A stretch of 64,000 nucleotides of DNA from Chryseobacterium nakagawai (GCF_900637665.1 NZ_LR134386.1:1790501-1854500); one strand, 5' to 3'; counted from the stretch's first letter, positions 1 to 9,635 are shown. Numbers and translations: made by a program. Notes: generated by a model not told the origin, from the sequence alone.

Positions 1-113
1 TAACAGCCAAAAGAGTCCATCCACTGCCATTCCTGTTATTGAGTACCTAGACTCGGACATCTTTGTCATCAAGCCCGTAAAGTGCGGGCTTCATAATCAA
101 AAATCTATTCATT

Positions 114-419
114 ATGAAAAAACAAAGAAAAAAATTGCTGTACGCAATTTTAACATTCGTAACAATTAATTCGGTATTTGGTCAAGGCAATGGTTCAGCC
201 GGAATCAATGAGGCTACACAGATGGTCACTTCTTATTTTGAACCCGCTACACAATTAATTTACGCCATCGGTGCAGTCGTCGGACTCATCGGAGGCGTAA
301 AAGTCTATAACAAGTTCAGCAGCGGTGACCCTGATACCAGTAAAACTGCTGCCAGCTGGTTTGGAGCATGTATCTTCTTAATTGTTGCCGCAACCATTCT
401 TCGCTCATTCTTCCTTTAA
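114..419 (+). CDS. traE: Conjugative transfer protein TraE (DUF4134)
   Basis: This small protein of 101 residues is the TraE component of Bacteroidetes conjugative transposons. The family is thought to form a small inner-membrane piece of the mating apparatus, comparable in size to VirB2 pilin. Residues 1-23 look like a signal peptide ending near FGQG. Two hydrophobic segments follow at about 48-63 and 82-100, separated by a short polar loop. The stop codon directly abuts the start of traF, so the two are probably co-translated. It is the first complete gene in the window; the operon must extend leftwards. The identification is confident from length, topology and position in the traE-F-G order. 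Confidence 0.9.
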   Translation: MKKQRKKLLYAILTFVTINSVFGQGNGSAGINEATQMVTSYFEPATQLIYAIGAVVGLIGGVKVYNKFSSGDPDTSKTAASWFGACIFLIVAATILRSFFL

Positions 420-761
420 ATGACGACTATGAATACCTATCATATCAATAAAGGAATAGGAAGGACGGTAGAGTTCAAGGGACTTAAAGCGCAATACCTC
501 TTTATCTTCAGTGGAGGACTCTTAGGAATATTGATCTGTATCATGGTTATGTATATGGCAGGCGTCAATACCTATCTGTGTTTAATTCTCGGAGGATTCA
601 GCAGTGGACTTCTTACCTGGCAGACTTTCGCACTGAATAGAAAATACGGGGAACATGGTCTGATGAAATTAGGCGCACACAAGAAGCATCCAAAATACAT
701 CATCAGTCGAAAGAGTATTTATCGGTATCTGAAAATTAACCGTAAAAGAACAAACATATGA
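420..761 (+). CDS. traF: Conjugative transfer protein TraF (DUF4133)
   Basis: The 113-residue product matches TraF of Bacteroidetes conjugative elements, a small inner-membrane protein comparable to VirB3. After a short N-terminal stretch (MNTYHINKGIGR) come two membrane segments at about residues 26-47 and 51-66, then a basic C-terminal tail rich in Lys and Arg. The ATG at 429 is an alternative start giving a protein three residues shorter. Its end overlaps the start of traG by 4 bases, which suggests translational coupling, as VirB3-like and VirB4-like proteins act together. Confidence 0.9.
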   Translation: MTTMNTYHINKGIGRTVEFKGLKAQYLFIFSGGLLGILICIMVMYMAGVNTYLCLILGGFSSGLLTWQTFALNRKYGEHGLMKLGAHKKHPKYIISRKSIYRYLKINRKRTNI

Positions 762-3151
762 GAAATTCTTCCAAAGCAGCAACCTTGGAAAGTAAATTTC
801 CACTGCTTGCGATTGAAAATGATTGTATCATTTCAAAAGACGCTGATGTTACGGTTTGCTTTAAGGTCAGACTCCCCGAACTGTTTACTGTCGCTTCCGC
901 TGAGTATGAAGCCATGCATTCCGCTTGGTTTAAAGCGATTAAAACACTCCCGGATTTCACCATCGTTCACAAACAGGACTGGTTTATGAAAGAAAACTAC
1001 AATCCTGATTTGTCACAAGAAGACCAGAATTTTCTTTCCAAATCATTTGAAAGGCATTTCAATGAGAGGCCCTTTTTAAATCATTACTGCTACCTGTTTA
1101 TCACAAAAACAAGTAAGGAGAGAATGCGGATGCAGAGCAACTTTTCATCACTCTGTAAAGGAAAACTGATTCCAAAAGAGATTAAAGACAAAGAAGTCAT
1201 TGGTCGTTTTCTTGAAGCGGTCGATCAGCTGGAGCGGATTATCAATGACAGCGGTTATATCCATTTGGAAAGGATGACAGAAGATGAAATAGCTGGAACT
1301 TCCGAGAGGTCAGGACTACTGGAACAGTATCTGACTCTATCCCGTGAAACCCATCCGTCATTGCAGGACATCAAATTAGGCTCAGAAGAAATGAGAATTG
1401 GTAACAACCGGATTAGTATGCATACCTTATCGGATACGGAGGATTTGCCAGGTACTGTTTCATCACACAGCCGTTATGAAAAGTTAAGCACCGATCGTAC
1501 CGACTGCCTTCTGTCATTTGCTTCTCCGGTGGGACTTCTGCTAAGCTGTAATCATATTTATAATCAATATTTATTTATTGACAACAGTGATGAGAACCTC
1601 CGCCAGTTTGAAAAATCTGCAAGGAATATGCATTCGCTTGCGAGATACAGTAGAGCGAATCAGATCAATAAGGAATGGATTGAAAAGTATTTAAATGAAG
1701 CACATTCTTATGGTCTGCAATCTGTTCGTGCTCATTTTAATGTGATGTCATGGTCTGACAATCCTAATGAGCTCAAACAATTAAAAAATGATACAGGTAG
1801 TGCGCTAGCCTTGATGGAATGTAAGTCCCGTCATAATACCACGGATACAGCTACTTTATATTGGGCAGGAATTCCCGGTAATGCAGGCGATTTTCCTAGT
1901 GAAGAGAGTTTTTACACATTCATAGAACCTGCTTTGTGTTTTTTCACAGAAGAGACCAACTATCAGGATTCACCATCACCTTTTGGGATCAAGATGGCTG
2001 ATCGCCTGACTGGAAAGCCTATTCATCTGGATATTTCAGATCTGCCGATGAAACAGGGAATTATAACCAATAGAAATAAGTTCATCCTTGGTCCTTCAGG
2101 AAGTGGGAAATCTTTCTTTACCAACCATATGGTACGACAGTACTATGAGCAGGGAGCGCATGTCCTTCTTGTAGATACCGGAAATTCCTACCAGGGATTA
2201 TGTGAACTCATTAAAGGAAAGACCAAAGGAGAGGACGGGGTTTATTTTACTTATACCGAGGACAATCCTATCGCTTTCAATCCATTCTATACTGATGACG
2301 GCGTTTTTGACATTGAAAAAAGGGAGAGTATAAAAACCTTGATTCTGACCCTGTGGAAAAGAGACGATGAACCACCAACCCGTTCAGAGGAAGTGGCACT
2401 CTCCAATGCAGTCAGCGGATATATCGAAAGAATTAAAACCGATGACCAGCATCCTTCTTTCAACGGATTCTATGAGTACGTCAAAGATGATTATCAGAAA
2501 GTATTGGAGCAAAAGAAAGTCAGGGAAAAAGACTTTGATATTGCCAACTTTCTTAATGTGCTGGAACCTTACTACAGAGGAGGTGAATATGACTATCTGC
2601 TCAATTCAGAAAAGCAGCTGGACTTATTATCCAAACGTTTCATCGTTTTTGAAATCGATGCAATCAAAGATCATAAGATCCTATTTCCGATTGTGACCAT
2701 CATCATTATGGAAGTTTTCATCAATAAGATGAGGAGACTCAAAGGTATCAGAAAGCTCATCCTCATTGAAGAAGCCTGGAAAGCCATTGCCAAGGAGGGG
2801 ATGGCTGAGTATATCAAGTACCTGTTCAAGACCGTCAGGAAATTTTTCGGAGAAGCCATTGTAGTAACTCAGGAAGTTGATGATATCATTCAGTCACCGA
2901 TTGTGAAAGAAAGTATCATTAATAATTCGGATTGTAAGATTCTTCTTGACCAAAGGAAGTATATGAACAAGTTCGATGATATTCAGGCGATGCTGGGATT
3001 AACCGACAAAGAAAAGTCTCAAGTTTTGTCCATCAATATGAATAACGATCCGAGAAGATTGTATAAAGAAGTTTGGATTGGACTGGGTGGAACACACTCT
3101 GCAGTCTATGCGACCGAGGTATCTACCGAAGAATATCTGGTGCGCCCATAA
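758..3151 (+). CDS. traG: Conjugation ATPase TraG, 5' exon (interrupted by group II intron)
   Basis: TraG is the VirB4-like ATPase that powers assembly of the mating channel at the inner membrane. The Walker A motif GPSGSGKS is near residue 444 and a Walker B-like LILIEEAW near residue 666. The frame as read in DNA ends at 3151, but true exon coding stops at base 3139 after a CTG codon. Bases 3140-3151 are the first 12 bases of a group II intron, beginning GTGCG, so the last residues VRP are intron-derived. The remaining 42 codons and the stop resume in frame at 5626. Full-length TraG therefore requires intron splicing. If unspliced, the product lacks only its C-terminal tail and might retain some function. 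Confidence 0.93.
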   Translation: MRNSSKAATLESKFPLLAIENDCIISKDADVTVCFKVRLPELFTVASAEYEAMHSAWFKAIKTLPDFTIVHKQDWFMKENYNPDLSQEDQNFLSKSFERHFNERPFLNHYCYLFITKTSKERMRMQSNFSSLCKGKLIPKEIKDKEVIGRFLEAVDQLERIINDSGYIHLERMTEDEIAGTSERSGLLEQYLTLSRETHPSLQDIKLGSEEMRIGNNRISMHTLSDTEDLPGTVSSHSRYEKLSTDRTDCLLSFASPVGLLLSCNHIYNQYLFIDNSDENLRQFEKSARNMHSLARYSRANQINKEWIEKYLNEAHSYGLQSVRAHFNVMSWSDNPNELKQLKNDTGSALALMECKSRHNTTDTATLYWAGIPGNAGDFPSEESFYTFIEPALCFFTEETNYQDSPSPFGIKMADRLTGKPIHLDISDLPMKQGIITNRNKFILGPSGSGKSFFTNHMVRQYYEQGAHVLLVDTGNSYQGLCELIKGKTKGEDGVYFTYTEDNPIAFNPFYTDDGVFDIEKRESIKTLILTLWKRDDEPPTRSEEVALSNAVSGYIERIKTDDQHPSFNGFYEYVKDDYQKVLEQKKVREKDFDIANFLNVLEPYYRGGEYDYLLNSEKQLDLLSKRFIVFEIDAIKDHKILFPIVTIIIMEVFINKMRRLKGIRKLILIEEAWKAIAKEGMAEYIKYLFKTVRKFFGEAIVVTQEVDDIIQSPIVKESIINNSDCKILLDQRKYMNKFDDIQAMLGLTDKEKSQVLSINMNNDPRRLYKEVWIGLGGTHSAVYATEVSTEEYLVRP

Positions 3152-3641
3152 GGGCATATAGTGAATGTGGTTTGGCAACCACTGGGCAAGTGTTTATAAC
3201 GCCCATCAACAGCCGACTTATCCGAACGGGAAACCCGACGGGGAGTGTAGCATGTCGGAAAAGCCATAAGTCAACTAATTGTCGTGTTGCGACTGAATGG
3301 CGAGTTGAAAAGTTAGATATAAGGATGAAGTCTTGATTGATTGAACGACAGTCCGAACGGTCAGTTCTTAGGCAGTGACGGAAGACAGTTACCAACGTCA
3401 CTTTGTGGTAATATCCTAATGACAGGTAGTAGTGATAGCATAAACAGACCACAACGTAACTGCAATAAGCAGAAAAGGGCGAACATCGCATCCGACAATC
3501 TAACGTGCCAATAGTTGCTATATGTCTAAATGGGGATTGCCTAAGTCGGAATGCCACAGGCGTGGCTATGGAAAAAGCTCCTGAATATCCGATACGGCAA
3601 CGGAGTCTCCGTAGTAGTCCGAGCAGGGGAAAGCCCTGTAC

Positions 3642-5516
3642 ATGGCGAAGGGAGACAGTCAATTTAGTTTAATACGATTAACGGAAAATGTGAGAGACAT
3701 TATGAGAAATCCAGAAAAAGTATTGAACAGTCTAATAAGGCACAGCGGAAACACGGACTATAAGTTCGAAAGGCTATACAAGGTTCTGTTCAATGAAGAG
3801 ATGTACTTTATCGCCTATCAGAAAATCTACAGTAAAGTAGGCAATATGACGGCAGGAGTTGATGGAAAGACCATCGACGGAATGAGTATATCCCGCATTG
3901 AAAGGCTGATTGCATCGTTGCGAAACGAGACCTATCAGCCAAACCCATCCAAGAGGACATACATTCCGAAAAAGAACGGGAAGAAACGTCCGCTTGGTAT
4001 ACCATCTTTTGATGACAAATTAGTGCAGGAGGTTATCAGAATGATATTGGAAGCAATTTATGAGGGTAGCTTTGAGCATACTTCACATGGGTTCCGACCC
4101 AATAGAAGCTGTCACACAGCCCTATTAAGCGTCCAACAGTCATTCACTGCTGTACGGTGGTTCATCGAGGGCGATATAAAAGGCTTCTTCGACAATATCA
4201 ATCACGAAATATTGATTGGTATCCTAAAGGAGCGTATCGCTGACGACAGGTTCATTCGGTTGATACGAAAGTTCCTCAATGCAGGGTATATTGAAGATTG
4301 GGTGTACCACAAAACATACAGTGGCACACCGCAAGGTGGGATTGTAAGCCCCATCCTTGCCAACATTTACCTTGATAAACTCGATAAATATGTCAAGGAT
4401 TATATCAAGGACTTCGATAAGGGTAAAAGAACTACGGCAACACGCCAGTACAGGCTACACGAACAGAGACGATACCGCTTGGCCAAGAAACTCAAATGTG
4501 AGACAGACGAAACTGTCAGAGAGCAGATGATTAAGGACATCAAAGAGTTGAGACAGGAAAGAAACAAATATCCAGCTTATGACAAGATGGATGGCAGTTT
4601 CAGAAAGTTAAAATACGTTAGGTATGCGGACGATTTTCTTATCGGGGTCATAGGTAGCAAAGAAGACTGCAAAAAGATAAAGGAAGACATCAAGGTTTAC
4701 CTTGATGAAAAACTGAAACTTGAACTGTCTGATGAAAAAACCTTGGTGACTAATGCTAAGAAACCAGCCAAATTCTTAGGCTTTGATGTCTCCGTGCGAA
4801 ACTCCGATGAATCCAAGAGAGATAAGCACGGTAGAACCGTAAGATGTTTCGGAGATAAGATTGTACTCCGTGTCACAGTAGACGTGATGAAGAAAAAGCT
4901 ACTGAGCTATAATGCCATGAAACTGGTAAATAAAAAAGGCACAGAAGTTTGGAAACCACGCTCACGCTATTACATGAAAGACTTGGATGACTTAGAAATC
5001 ATCAGTCAGTACAACGCTGAAATACGGGGCTTTTACAATTATTACTCAATTGCCAACAACAGCTCGTTTGTCCAGTCATTTTCTTACATCTTGGAGTACA
5101 GTATGTACAAAACGTATGCACTGAAATACCAAACTTCAATCAGTCAGGAAAAGACTAAAAGATGTATCAACGGAGTATTTTCCATTCCCTACAAAAACAG
5201 GAAAGGAGATATAATGTACAGACGCTTTTACAAAGAGGGTTTCAAACGCCAAAAAGCTGCCCGTGGTGCTTACGTGGATAGTTTACCTGTCACAGTTACC
5301 ATTACAGGAGGAAGAAACAGCCTTATAACAAGGTTGCAAAACCAGAAATGCGAATTATGCGGTGCCAACGAGAAATTGGAAATGCACCATATACGCAAAT
5401 TGAAAGACCTGAAAGGTAAGCAAGACTGGGAAAAACGAATGAGTGCAAGGAGAAGAAAAACCTTGGCATTATGCTCAAAATGCCACGATAAGATACACGC
5501 AGGCAAGTTAGACTGA
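3642..5516 (+). CDS. ltrA: Group II intron reverse transcriptase/maturase (LtrA type, with HNH endonuclease)
   Basis: The protein of 624 residues copies and mobilises the intron (retrohoming) and assists its splicing. An N-terminal RT domain (about residues 50-400) contains conserved blocks such as GIPSFDDKLVQE, HGFRPNRSCH, SGTPQGGIVSP and the catalytic YADD at about 329-332. A maturase (X) domain follows, around residues 420-530. The C-terminus carries an HNH nuclease module, with CELC, HHIRKLKDLKG and CSKCHDKIHAGK at about 569-622. All expected domains are present without a frameshift, so the intron is probably mobile. The gene lies in intron domain IV. ATG 3642 gives the natural MAKGDSQ start. 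Confidence 0.95.
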   Translation: MAKGDSQFSLIRLTENVRDIMRNPEKVLNSLIRHSGNTDYKFERLYKVLFNEEMYFIAYQKIYSKVGNMTAGVDGKTIDGMSISRIERLIASLRNETYQPNPSKRTYIPKKNGKKRPLGIPSFDDKLVQEVIRMILEAIYEGSFEHTSHGFRPNRSCHTALLSVQQSFTAVRWFIEGDIKGFFDNINHEILIGILKERIADDRFIRLIRKFLNAGYIEDWVYHKTYSGTPQGGIVSPILANIYLDKLDKYVKDYIKDFDKGKRTTATRQYRLHEQRRYRLAKKLKCETDETVREQMIKDIKELRQERNKYPAYDKMDGSFRKLKYVRYADDFLIGVIGSKEDCKKIKEDIKVYLDEKLKLELSDEKTLVTNAKKPAKFLGFDVSVRNSDESKRDKHGRTVRCFGDKIVLRVTVDVMKKKLLSYNAMKLVNKKGTEVWKPRSRYYMKDLDDLEIISQYNAEIRGFYNYYSIANNSSFVQSFSYILEYSMYKTYALKYQTSISQEKTKRCINGVFSIPYKNRKGDIMYRRFYKEGFKRQKAARGAYVDSLPVTVTITGGRNSLITRLQNQKCELCGANEKLEMHHIRKLKDLKGKQDWEKRMSARRRKTLALCSKCHDKIHAGKLD

Positions 5517-5529
5517 ATAAATTGATGGA

Positions 5530-5563
5530 GAGCCGTATACCTGGAGACAGGTACGTACGGTTC
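5530..5563 (+). ncRNA. Group II intron domain V catalytic hairpin
   Basis: A 34-base hairpin begins with GAGCCGTAT and closes with its complement ACGGTTC. It contains the AGC catalytic triad at 5531-5533 and a GAGA-type tetraloop between ACCTG and CAGGT. This matches the most conserved part of group II ribozymes. It lies 14 bases after the maturase stop codon, with domain VI between it and the 3' splice site. Confidence 0.93.
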
Positions 5564-5625
5564 GGGGGAGAGTTCTTGGAAACCTACCATAGTCAATATG
5601 GCAAGGCGCCGGGTTCTTATCCTAC

Positions 5626-5754
5626 GCTTATACCACTGAAGAAACAGAAAAGATGGAAGTGATGAATCTTGCATCAGAACTTGATGGCAATGTCGAACAT
5701 GCCATCAAGCGGATTTCTCTCAAGAGAATAAAACCGAACACAAAAGAAAATTAA
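5626..5754 (+). CDS. traG: TraG, 3' exon
   Basis: These 42 codons plus TAA continue traG after intron removal. The encoded tail starts AYTTEETEKMEVMN and ends KPNTKEN, the usual kind of C-terminus for Bacteroidetes TraG. The exon has no start codon of its own. The frame joins exactly to codon CTG at 3137-3139, which is the main evidence for the 3' splice site. Confidence 0.9.
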   Translation, partial: AYTTEETEKMEVMNLASELDGNVEHAIKRISLKRIKPNTKEN

Positions 5755-5775
5755 ATCATTTAAAAATTTACAGCA

Positions 5776-6408
5776 ATGAAAAATTTAATCATTAAAACCT
5801 TAATGGTAGCATTTTTTGCTACCGTAACCTATACAAAAGCACAATTTGTAGTAACAGACCCTGCAAACCTGGCTTCGGGAATTTTGAACTCAGCCAATGA
5901 AATCGTACAAACCTCTTCAACAGTTTCAAATGTAGTAAAGAACTTCAATGAAGTAAAGAAAGTATATGAACAAGGCAAAGAGTATTACGATCAACTTAAA
6001 GCAGTAAATAATCTGATCAAGGATGCCAGAAAGGTTCAACAGACGGTTTTGCTTGTGGGTGATGTCTCTGAAATGTATGTTAGTAATTTCGGAAAGATGT
6101 TGAATGACCCCAATTTCAATACACAGGAACTGACCGCCATTGCTAATGGCTATTCAAAATTACTCAATGAAAGTACGGAATTGCTCAAAGAATTAAAACA
6201 GATTATAAACTCTACTAATTTGTCATTAAATGATAAAGAAAGGATGGATGTTGTTGACCGGGTTTATAAAGAGGTCAAAGCGTATCATAATCTGGTACGG
6301 TACTATACCAATAAAAATATTTCGGTCAGTTATCTCAGAGCTAAAAAACAGAACAACACCCAAAGAGTATTGAATCTTTACGGAACCTCTAATCAAAAAT
6401 ACTGGTAA
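5776..6408 (+). CDS. traI: Conjugative transfer protein TraI (DUF4141)
   Basis: The 210-residue product resembles TraI of Bacteroidetes conjugative transposons, a secreted helical protein in the position of VirB5. A signal peptide spans residues 1-22 (ending TKAQ). The rest is predicted largely helical, with heptad-like stretches between about 50 and 180. The gene starts 21 bases after the traG stop, and traJ begins one base after its own stop, so it belongs to the tra operon. Confidence 0.88.
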   Translation: MKNLIIKTLMVAFFATVTYTKAQFVVTDPANLASGILNSANEIVQTSSTVSNVVKNFNEVKKVYEQGKEYYDQLKAVNNLIKDARKVQQTVLLVGDVSEMYVSNFGKMLNDPNFNTQELTAIANGYSKLLNESTELLKELKQIINSTNLSLNDKERMDVVDRVYKEVKAYHNLVRYYTNKNISVSYLRAKKQNNTQRVLNLYGTSNQKYW

Positions 6409-6409
6409 G

Positions 6410-7402
6410 ATGGAACCAAACAACTTACATGAAGTTCTACGTTCCGTCTACGAAGAAATGATGCCGATGTGTGCAGATATGGCTGCTGTGGCAAAAGGGG
6501 TCGCAGGATTAGGTGCTTTATTCTATGTAGCACTAAAAGTCTGGCAGTCATTGAGCCGTGCAGAACCTGTTGATTTGTTTCCGATGTTGAGACCTTTTGC
6601 CATAGGCATCTGCATTATGTTTTTTTCGACATTGGTACTAGGAAGTCTTAATGGGGTAATGAGTCCGATTGTTCAGGGAAGCCATTCAATGCTGGAGAAT
6701 CAGGTTTTGGATATGAATGAGCTACAGCAGAAAAAGGATCTTTTAGAACGAGAAGCGATGCTCAGGAATCCGGAGATGGCTTACCTTATTTCAAACGAAG
6801 AATTTGACAAGAAGCTGGAAGAGCTCGGATGGTCACCATCGGATCTGGTCACGATGTCCGGAATGTATATTGAACGAGAAATGTTTGCCATCAAGAAAGA
6901 TATCAGAGATGGTTTCCGTGAGTTTCTTGAAATTCTGTTTCAATCGGCAGCCTTAGTTATTGATACCATCAGAACCTTCTTTCTGATTGTCCTTTCAATA
7001 TTAGGACCTATCGCATTTGCTATTTCTGTATGGGATGGTTTTCAAACTACTTTAAGTCAATGGTTGACGAGATATGTTAGCGTTTATCTATGGCTTCCTG
7101 TTGCTGATATATTCAGTGCCATTCTTGCCAAGATACAAACTCTGATTTTAGAACGGGATATCGAGATGCTCACAGATCCCACTTTCATTCCCGATACCTC
7201 CAATACCGTGTACATTATCTATATGGTGATTGGCATTATAGGCTACTTTACCGTACCAACCGTTACAGGCTGGGTAATTCAGGCAGGAGGAGCAGGCAAC
7301 TTTATGCGTAATGTGAACCAGACTGCTACGAAATCAGGCAATGTAGCGGGAGCAGCAGTAGGTTCTGCTACAGGGAATATTTCAGGAAGATTATTAAAAT
7401 AA
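6410..7402 (+). CDS. traJ: Conjugative transfer protein TraJ
   Basis: This 330-residue polytopic membrane protein corresponds to TraJ of Bacteroidetes elements, placed like VirB6 and probably part of the inner-membrane channel. Hydrophobic segments occur around residues 27-44, 60-80, 180-205, 220-245 and 265-290. The C-terminus is Gly/Ala-rich (QAGGAGNFMRNVNQT). Its order between traI and traK is standard for these operons. Confidence 0.9.
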   Translation: MEPNNLHEVLRSVYEEMMPMCADMAAVAKGVAGLGALFYVALKVWQSLSRAEPVDLFPMLRPFAIGICIMFFSTLVLGSLNGVMSPIVQGSHSMLENQVLDMNELQQKKDLLEREAMLRNPEMAYLISNEEFDKKLEELGWSPSDLVTMSGMYIEREMFAIKKDIRDGFREFLEILFQSAALVIDTIRTFFLIVLSILGPIAFAISVWDGFQTTLSQWLTRYVSVYLWLPVADIFSAILAKIQTLILERDIEMLTDPTFIPDTSNTVYIIYMVIGIIGYFTVPTVTGWVIQAGGAGNFMRNVNQTATKSGNVAGAAVGSATGNISGRLLK

Positions 7403-7414
7403 AAATACAGTTCT

Positions 7415-8038
7415 ATGGAATTTAAAACGTTAAGAAATATTGAGAGCAGCTTCAAGCAGATACGTTTGTTTACATTCGTTTTTGCGGTGTTGTGTTTTGG
7501 AGTGGTAGGTGTAGTTGTCTTTAAATCCTACCAGTTTGCCGAAGAGCAGCGTCAAAAGATCTATGTGCTGGATAACGGCAAATCATTAATGGTAGCGCTA
7601 TCTCAGGATATGTCGATCAACAGACCTGTAGAAGCAAGAGAGCATGTGAGACGATTTCATGAATTGTTCTTCACCATTGCCCCAGATAAGAATGCTATTG
7701 AAAGTAATGTCAAAAGGGCTTTCAATTTGGCTGATCAATCCGCATTCAATTACTATAAAGACCTTCAGGAAAAAGGTTACTATAACAGAATCATTTCAGG
7801 TAATATCCAGCAGAGAGTTGAGGTAGACAGTGTCGTTGCCAACTTTGATAGTTACCCCTATGACGTAATAACTTATGCAAGACAATTCATTATCAGATCC
7901 AGTAATCTTACCATCAGGAATTTAATTACCAACTGTTCATTGGTTAATTCTGTACGGTCTGACAGCAATCCTCAGGGATTTACAATTGAAAAATTCAATG
8001 TGATTGAAAATAAAGATGTTGAAACGGTTGAACGCTAA
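7415..8038 (+). CDS. traK: Conjugative transfer protein TraK
   Basis: The 207-residue protein fits TraK, the VirB8-like inner-membrane assembly factor of Bacteroidetes conjugation systems. It has a short cytoplasmic N-terminus (MEFKTLRNIESSFKQIR), one membrane anchor at about 18-38 and a periplasmic domain. The start FKTLRNIESSFKQIRLF is characteristic of the family. Confidence 0.92.
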   Translation: MEFKTLRNIESSFKQIRLFTFVFAVLCFGVVGVVVFKSYQFAEEQRQKIYVLDNGKSLMVALSQDMSINRPVEAREHVRRFHELFFTIAPDKNAIESNVKRAFNLADQSAFNYYKDLQEKGYYNRIISGNIQQRVEVDSVVANFDSYPYDVITYARQFIIRSSNLTIRNLITNCSLVNSVRSDSNPQGFTIEKFNVIENKDVETVER

Positions 8039-8039
8039 T

Positions 8040-8318
8040 ATGACCACAATGAAAAAACTAAGAGAGAAAATCGGACGATATATTTTGAGGATAGAAGATC
8101 ATTGGAACGCTATTTCTGTAGGGAAACAGCGATTGATGACCAAGGTTTTCTTTGGTGGTTATGTTTTGATAACTGTCATCGTCATTGTCAATATCTGTAT
8201 TTCTACAACTCGAAGAAATAATACCATGTCTATCAATCATATTGACGGCATTTCTAAGAAACTTACCGAAAAAGGATCGAAGCATAATGAAATAGTAAAC
8301 TCATCCACTAAAAAATAG
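8040..8318 (+). CDS. traL: Conjugative transfer protein TraL
   Basis: The protein is about 92 residues from this start, with a single membrane segment near residues 42-58 and a Ser/Lys-rich C-terminus. Its size and place between traK and traM mark it as TraL, a small accessory membrane protein. The frame is open upstream to 8004, but ATG 8040 lies one base after the traK stop and ATG 8049 is a close alternative. The motif RIEDHWNAISVGKQRLMTK is typical of this family. Confidence 0.82.
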   Translation: MTTMKKLREKIGRYILRIEDHWNAISVGKQRLMTKVFFGGYVLITVIVIVNICISTTRRNNTMSINHIDGISKKLTEKGSKHNEIVNSSTKK

Positions 8319-8321
8319 AAT

Positions 8322-9620
8322 ATGAAAGATTCAGAGAAAATTAGAGTGACAGAAAATGATCTCTCCCAAAATTCTAACGGAGTGAATGATCATCCCAAGG
8401 CTCAATGGGAAAGATTAAAGAAACCTTTCATCTACTTTTTGATGGCTGCTGTATGTGCATCTTGCTTTTATCTCATCTTTAAGCCCAAAACCGATCATAC
8501 CATTATTGAAGAGGCTGGCTTTAATGCAGCTATTCCACAGGCAAAAGACGGTCAATTGCAGTCTGATAAGCAAAAGGCTTATGAGCAGCAGTTATTAGAG
8601 CAAAAGAATGAAGAAAAGAGAAATTCAATAACAACTTTATCAGATTACTGGAATGACCAGAACGGTGTAAACGATAATAGCAACCCACCTTCTTCAACAT
8701 CCACTAAAAGTGTACTTCAGCAATCCGATCAGAATGCTCTGAACAGTTATCGAAATGCACAGCAGACCTTAAGCTCATTCTATAATCGGGATAATCAGGA
8801 GGTCAATAACCTAAGGAAAGAAATTTCAAGGTTAAAGAATGAGTCAATGCAAAATCATCCTGTTCCTGCGGGTCTGGGAATGAACGACCAGTTAGAGCTC
8901 ATGGAAAAATCGTATCAAATGGCTGCTAAGTATCTTCCAACGATGCCAAAGCAGGAAGAACCAGCAGAAAAAGAAGAGGTCGAAAAGCCAATGGAAAAGA
9001 AGGTTAAACTGACTTCAGCAATACCGGTACGTTCCAATGTTGTTTCCTCATTATACAGAGACCGGTCGGATAGTGCTTTTATCGCAGGTTTGAATCAGAA
9101 TAGATTTTATGACAGTCAAAATGATTCAGAAAACTCGGTTCAAACAAAAAACGCAATAAGAGGTGTGGTCTATGAAACTAAGACTTTGGTCAATGAAAGT
9201 ACATTATCTATAAGGCTTTCAGAAGCGATGAAAGTCGGACGAGCTGAAATTCCAATTGGAAGTTTACTGATTGCAGTAAGCAAATTTCAGGGTGGGAGGC
9301 TTCAGTTAAAAATATCTTCCATTCAATCTCAAGGTAATATCTATCCTGTAGAAATCAATGTTTATGACACCGACGGTCAGATGGGATTGTATGTTCCTTA
9401 TTCAGCGGAGCAGAATGCGGTAAGCGATATTGTAGCTAATATGAGCCAGACTTCAGGCACCAATATTATGATGACCCAATCTGCAGGGCAGCAGATTGCA
9501 GCTGATCTGAGCAGGGGAGTGGTACAGGGACTGTCGGGTTATTTTCAGAAGAGAGTCAGACAATTGAAAGTAACTGTAAAAGCTGGCCATCAGGTCTTCC
9601 TCTTACCCAAAAATAACTAA
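8322..9620 (+). CDS. traM: Conjugative transfer protein TraM
   Basis: The 432-residue TraM is the VirB10-like protein that links inner and outer membranes. It has a cytoplasmic N-terminus, a membrane anchor at about residues 36-54, a long Gln/Asn/Glu-rich linker with coiled-coil character (about 75-230), and a C-terminal domain. That domain contains RGVVYETKTLVNESTLSIRLSEAMKVG and the conserved Gly-rich tail region. It follows traL by 3 bases and precedes traN. Confidence 0.92.
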   Translation: MKDSEKIRVTENDLSQNSNGVNDHPKAQWERLKKPFIYFLMAAVCASCFYLIFKPKTDHTIIEEAGFNAAIPQAKDGQLQSDKQKAYEQQLLEQKNEEKRNSITTLSDYWNDQNGVNDNSNPPSSTSTKSVLQQSDQNALNSYRNAQQTLSSFYNRDNQEVNNLRKEISRLKNESMQNHPVPAGLGMNDQLELMEKSYQMAAKYLPTMPKQEEPAEKEEVEKPMEKKVKLTSAIPVRSNVVSSLYRDRSDSAFIAGLNQNRFYDSQNDSENSVQTKNAIRGVVYETKTLVNESTLSIRLSEAMKVGRAEIPIGSLLIAVSKFQGGRLQLKISSIQSQGNIYPVEINVYDTDGQMGLYVPYSAEQNAVSDIVANMSQTSGTNIMMTQSAGQQIAADLSRGVVQGLSGYFQKRVRQLKVTVKAGHQVFLLPKNN

Positions 9621-9635
9621 TCAAAAAAAATAAAA

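Larger units (their letters stand above)
3140..5625 (+). mobile_element. Group II intron inserted in traG
   Basis: The 2486-base element starts with the canonical GTGCG and carries a maturase ORF, a textbook 34-base domain V (5530-5563) and a domain VI-like segment, ending in AC. Removing it joins CTG to GCT and restores an uninterrupted traG frame, which fixes both boundaries to within a base or so. By eye, the exon sequence TATCTG (IBS1, 3134-3139) can pair with CAGGTA at 3423-3428 (candidate EBS1). AAGAA in the exon can pair with TTCTT at 3365-3369 (candidate EBS2), in the expected order. An alternative EBS1 is TAGATAT at 3314-3320. The intron lies in the sense orientation, as needed for splicing. 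Confidence 0.92.

Noticed and set aside
2..169. Open frame of 55 codons running in from the window edge into traE
   Set aside because: It could be the end of an upstream tra gene, but it has no recognisable family sequence and overlaps traE by 56 bases; no basis for a call.
3123..3662. 179-codon frame on the - strand within the intron 5' region
   Set aside because: It covers the structured domains I-III of the group II intron; the coding potential is an artefact of the ribozyme sequence.
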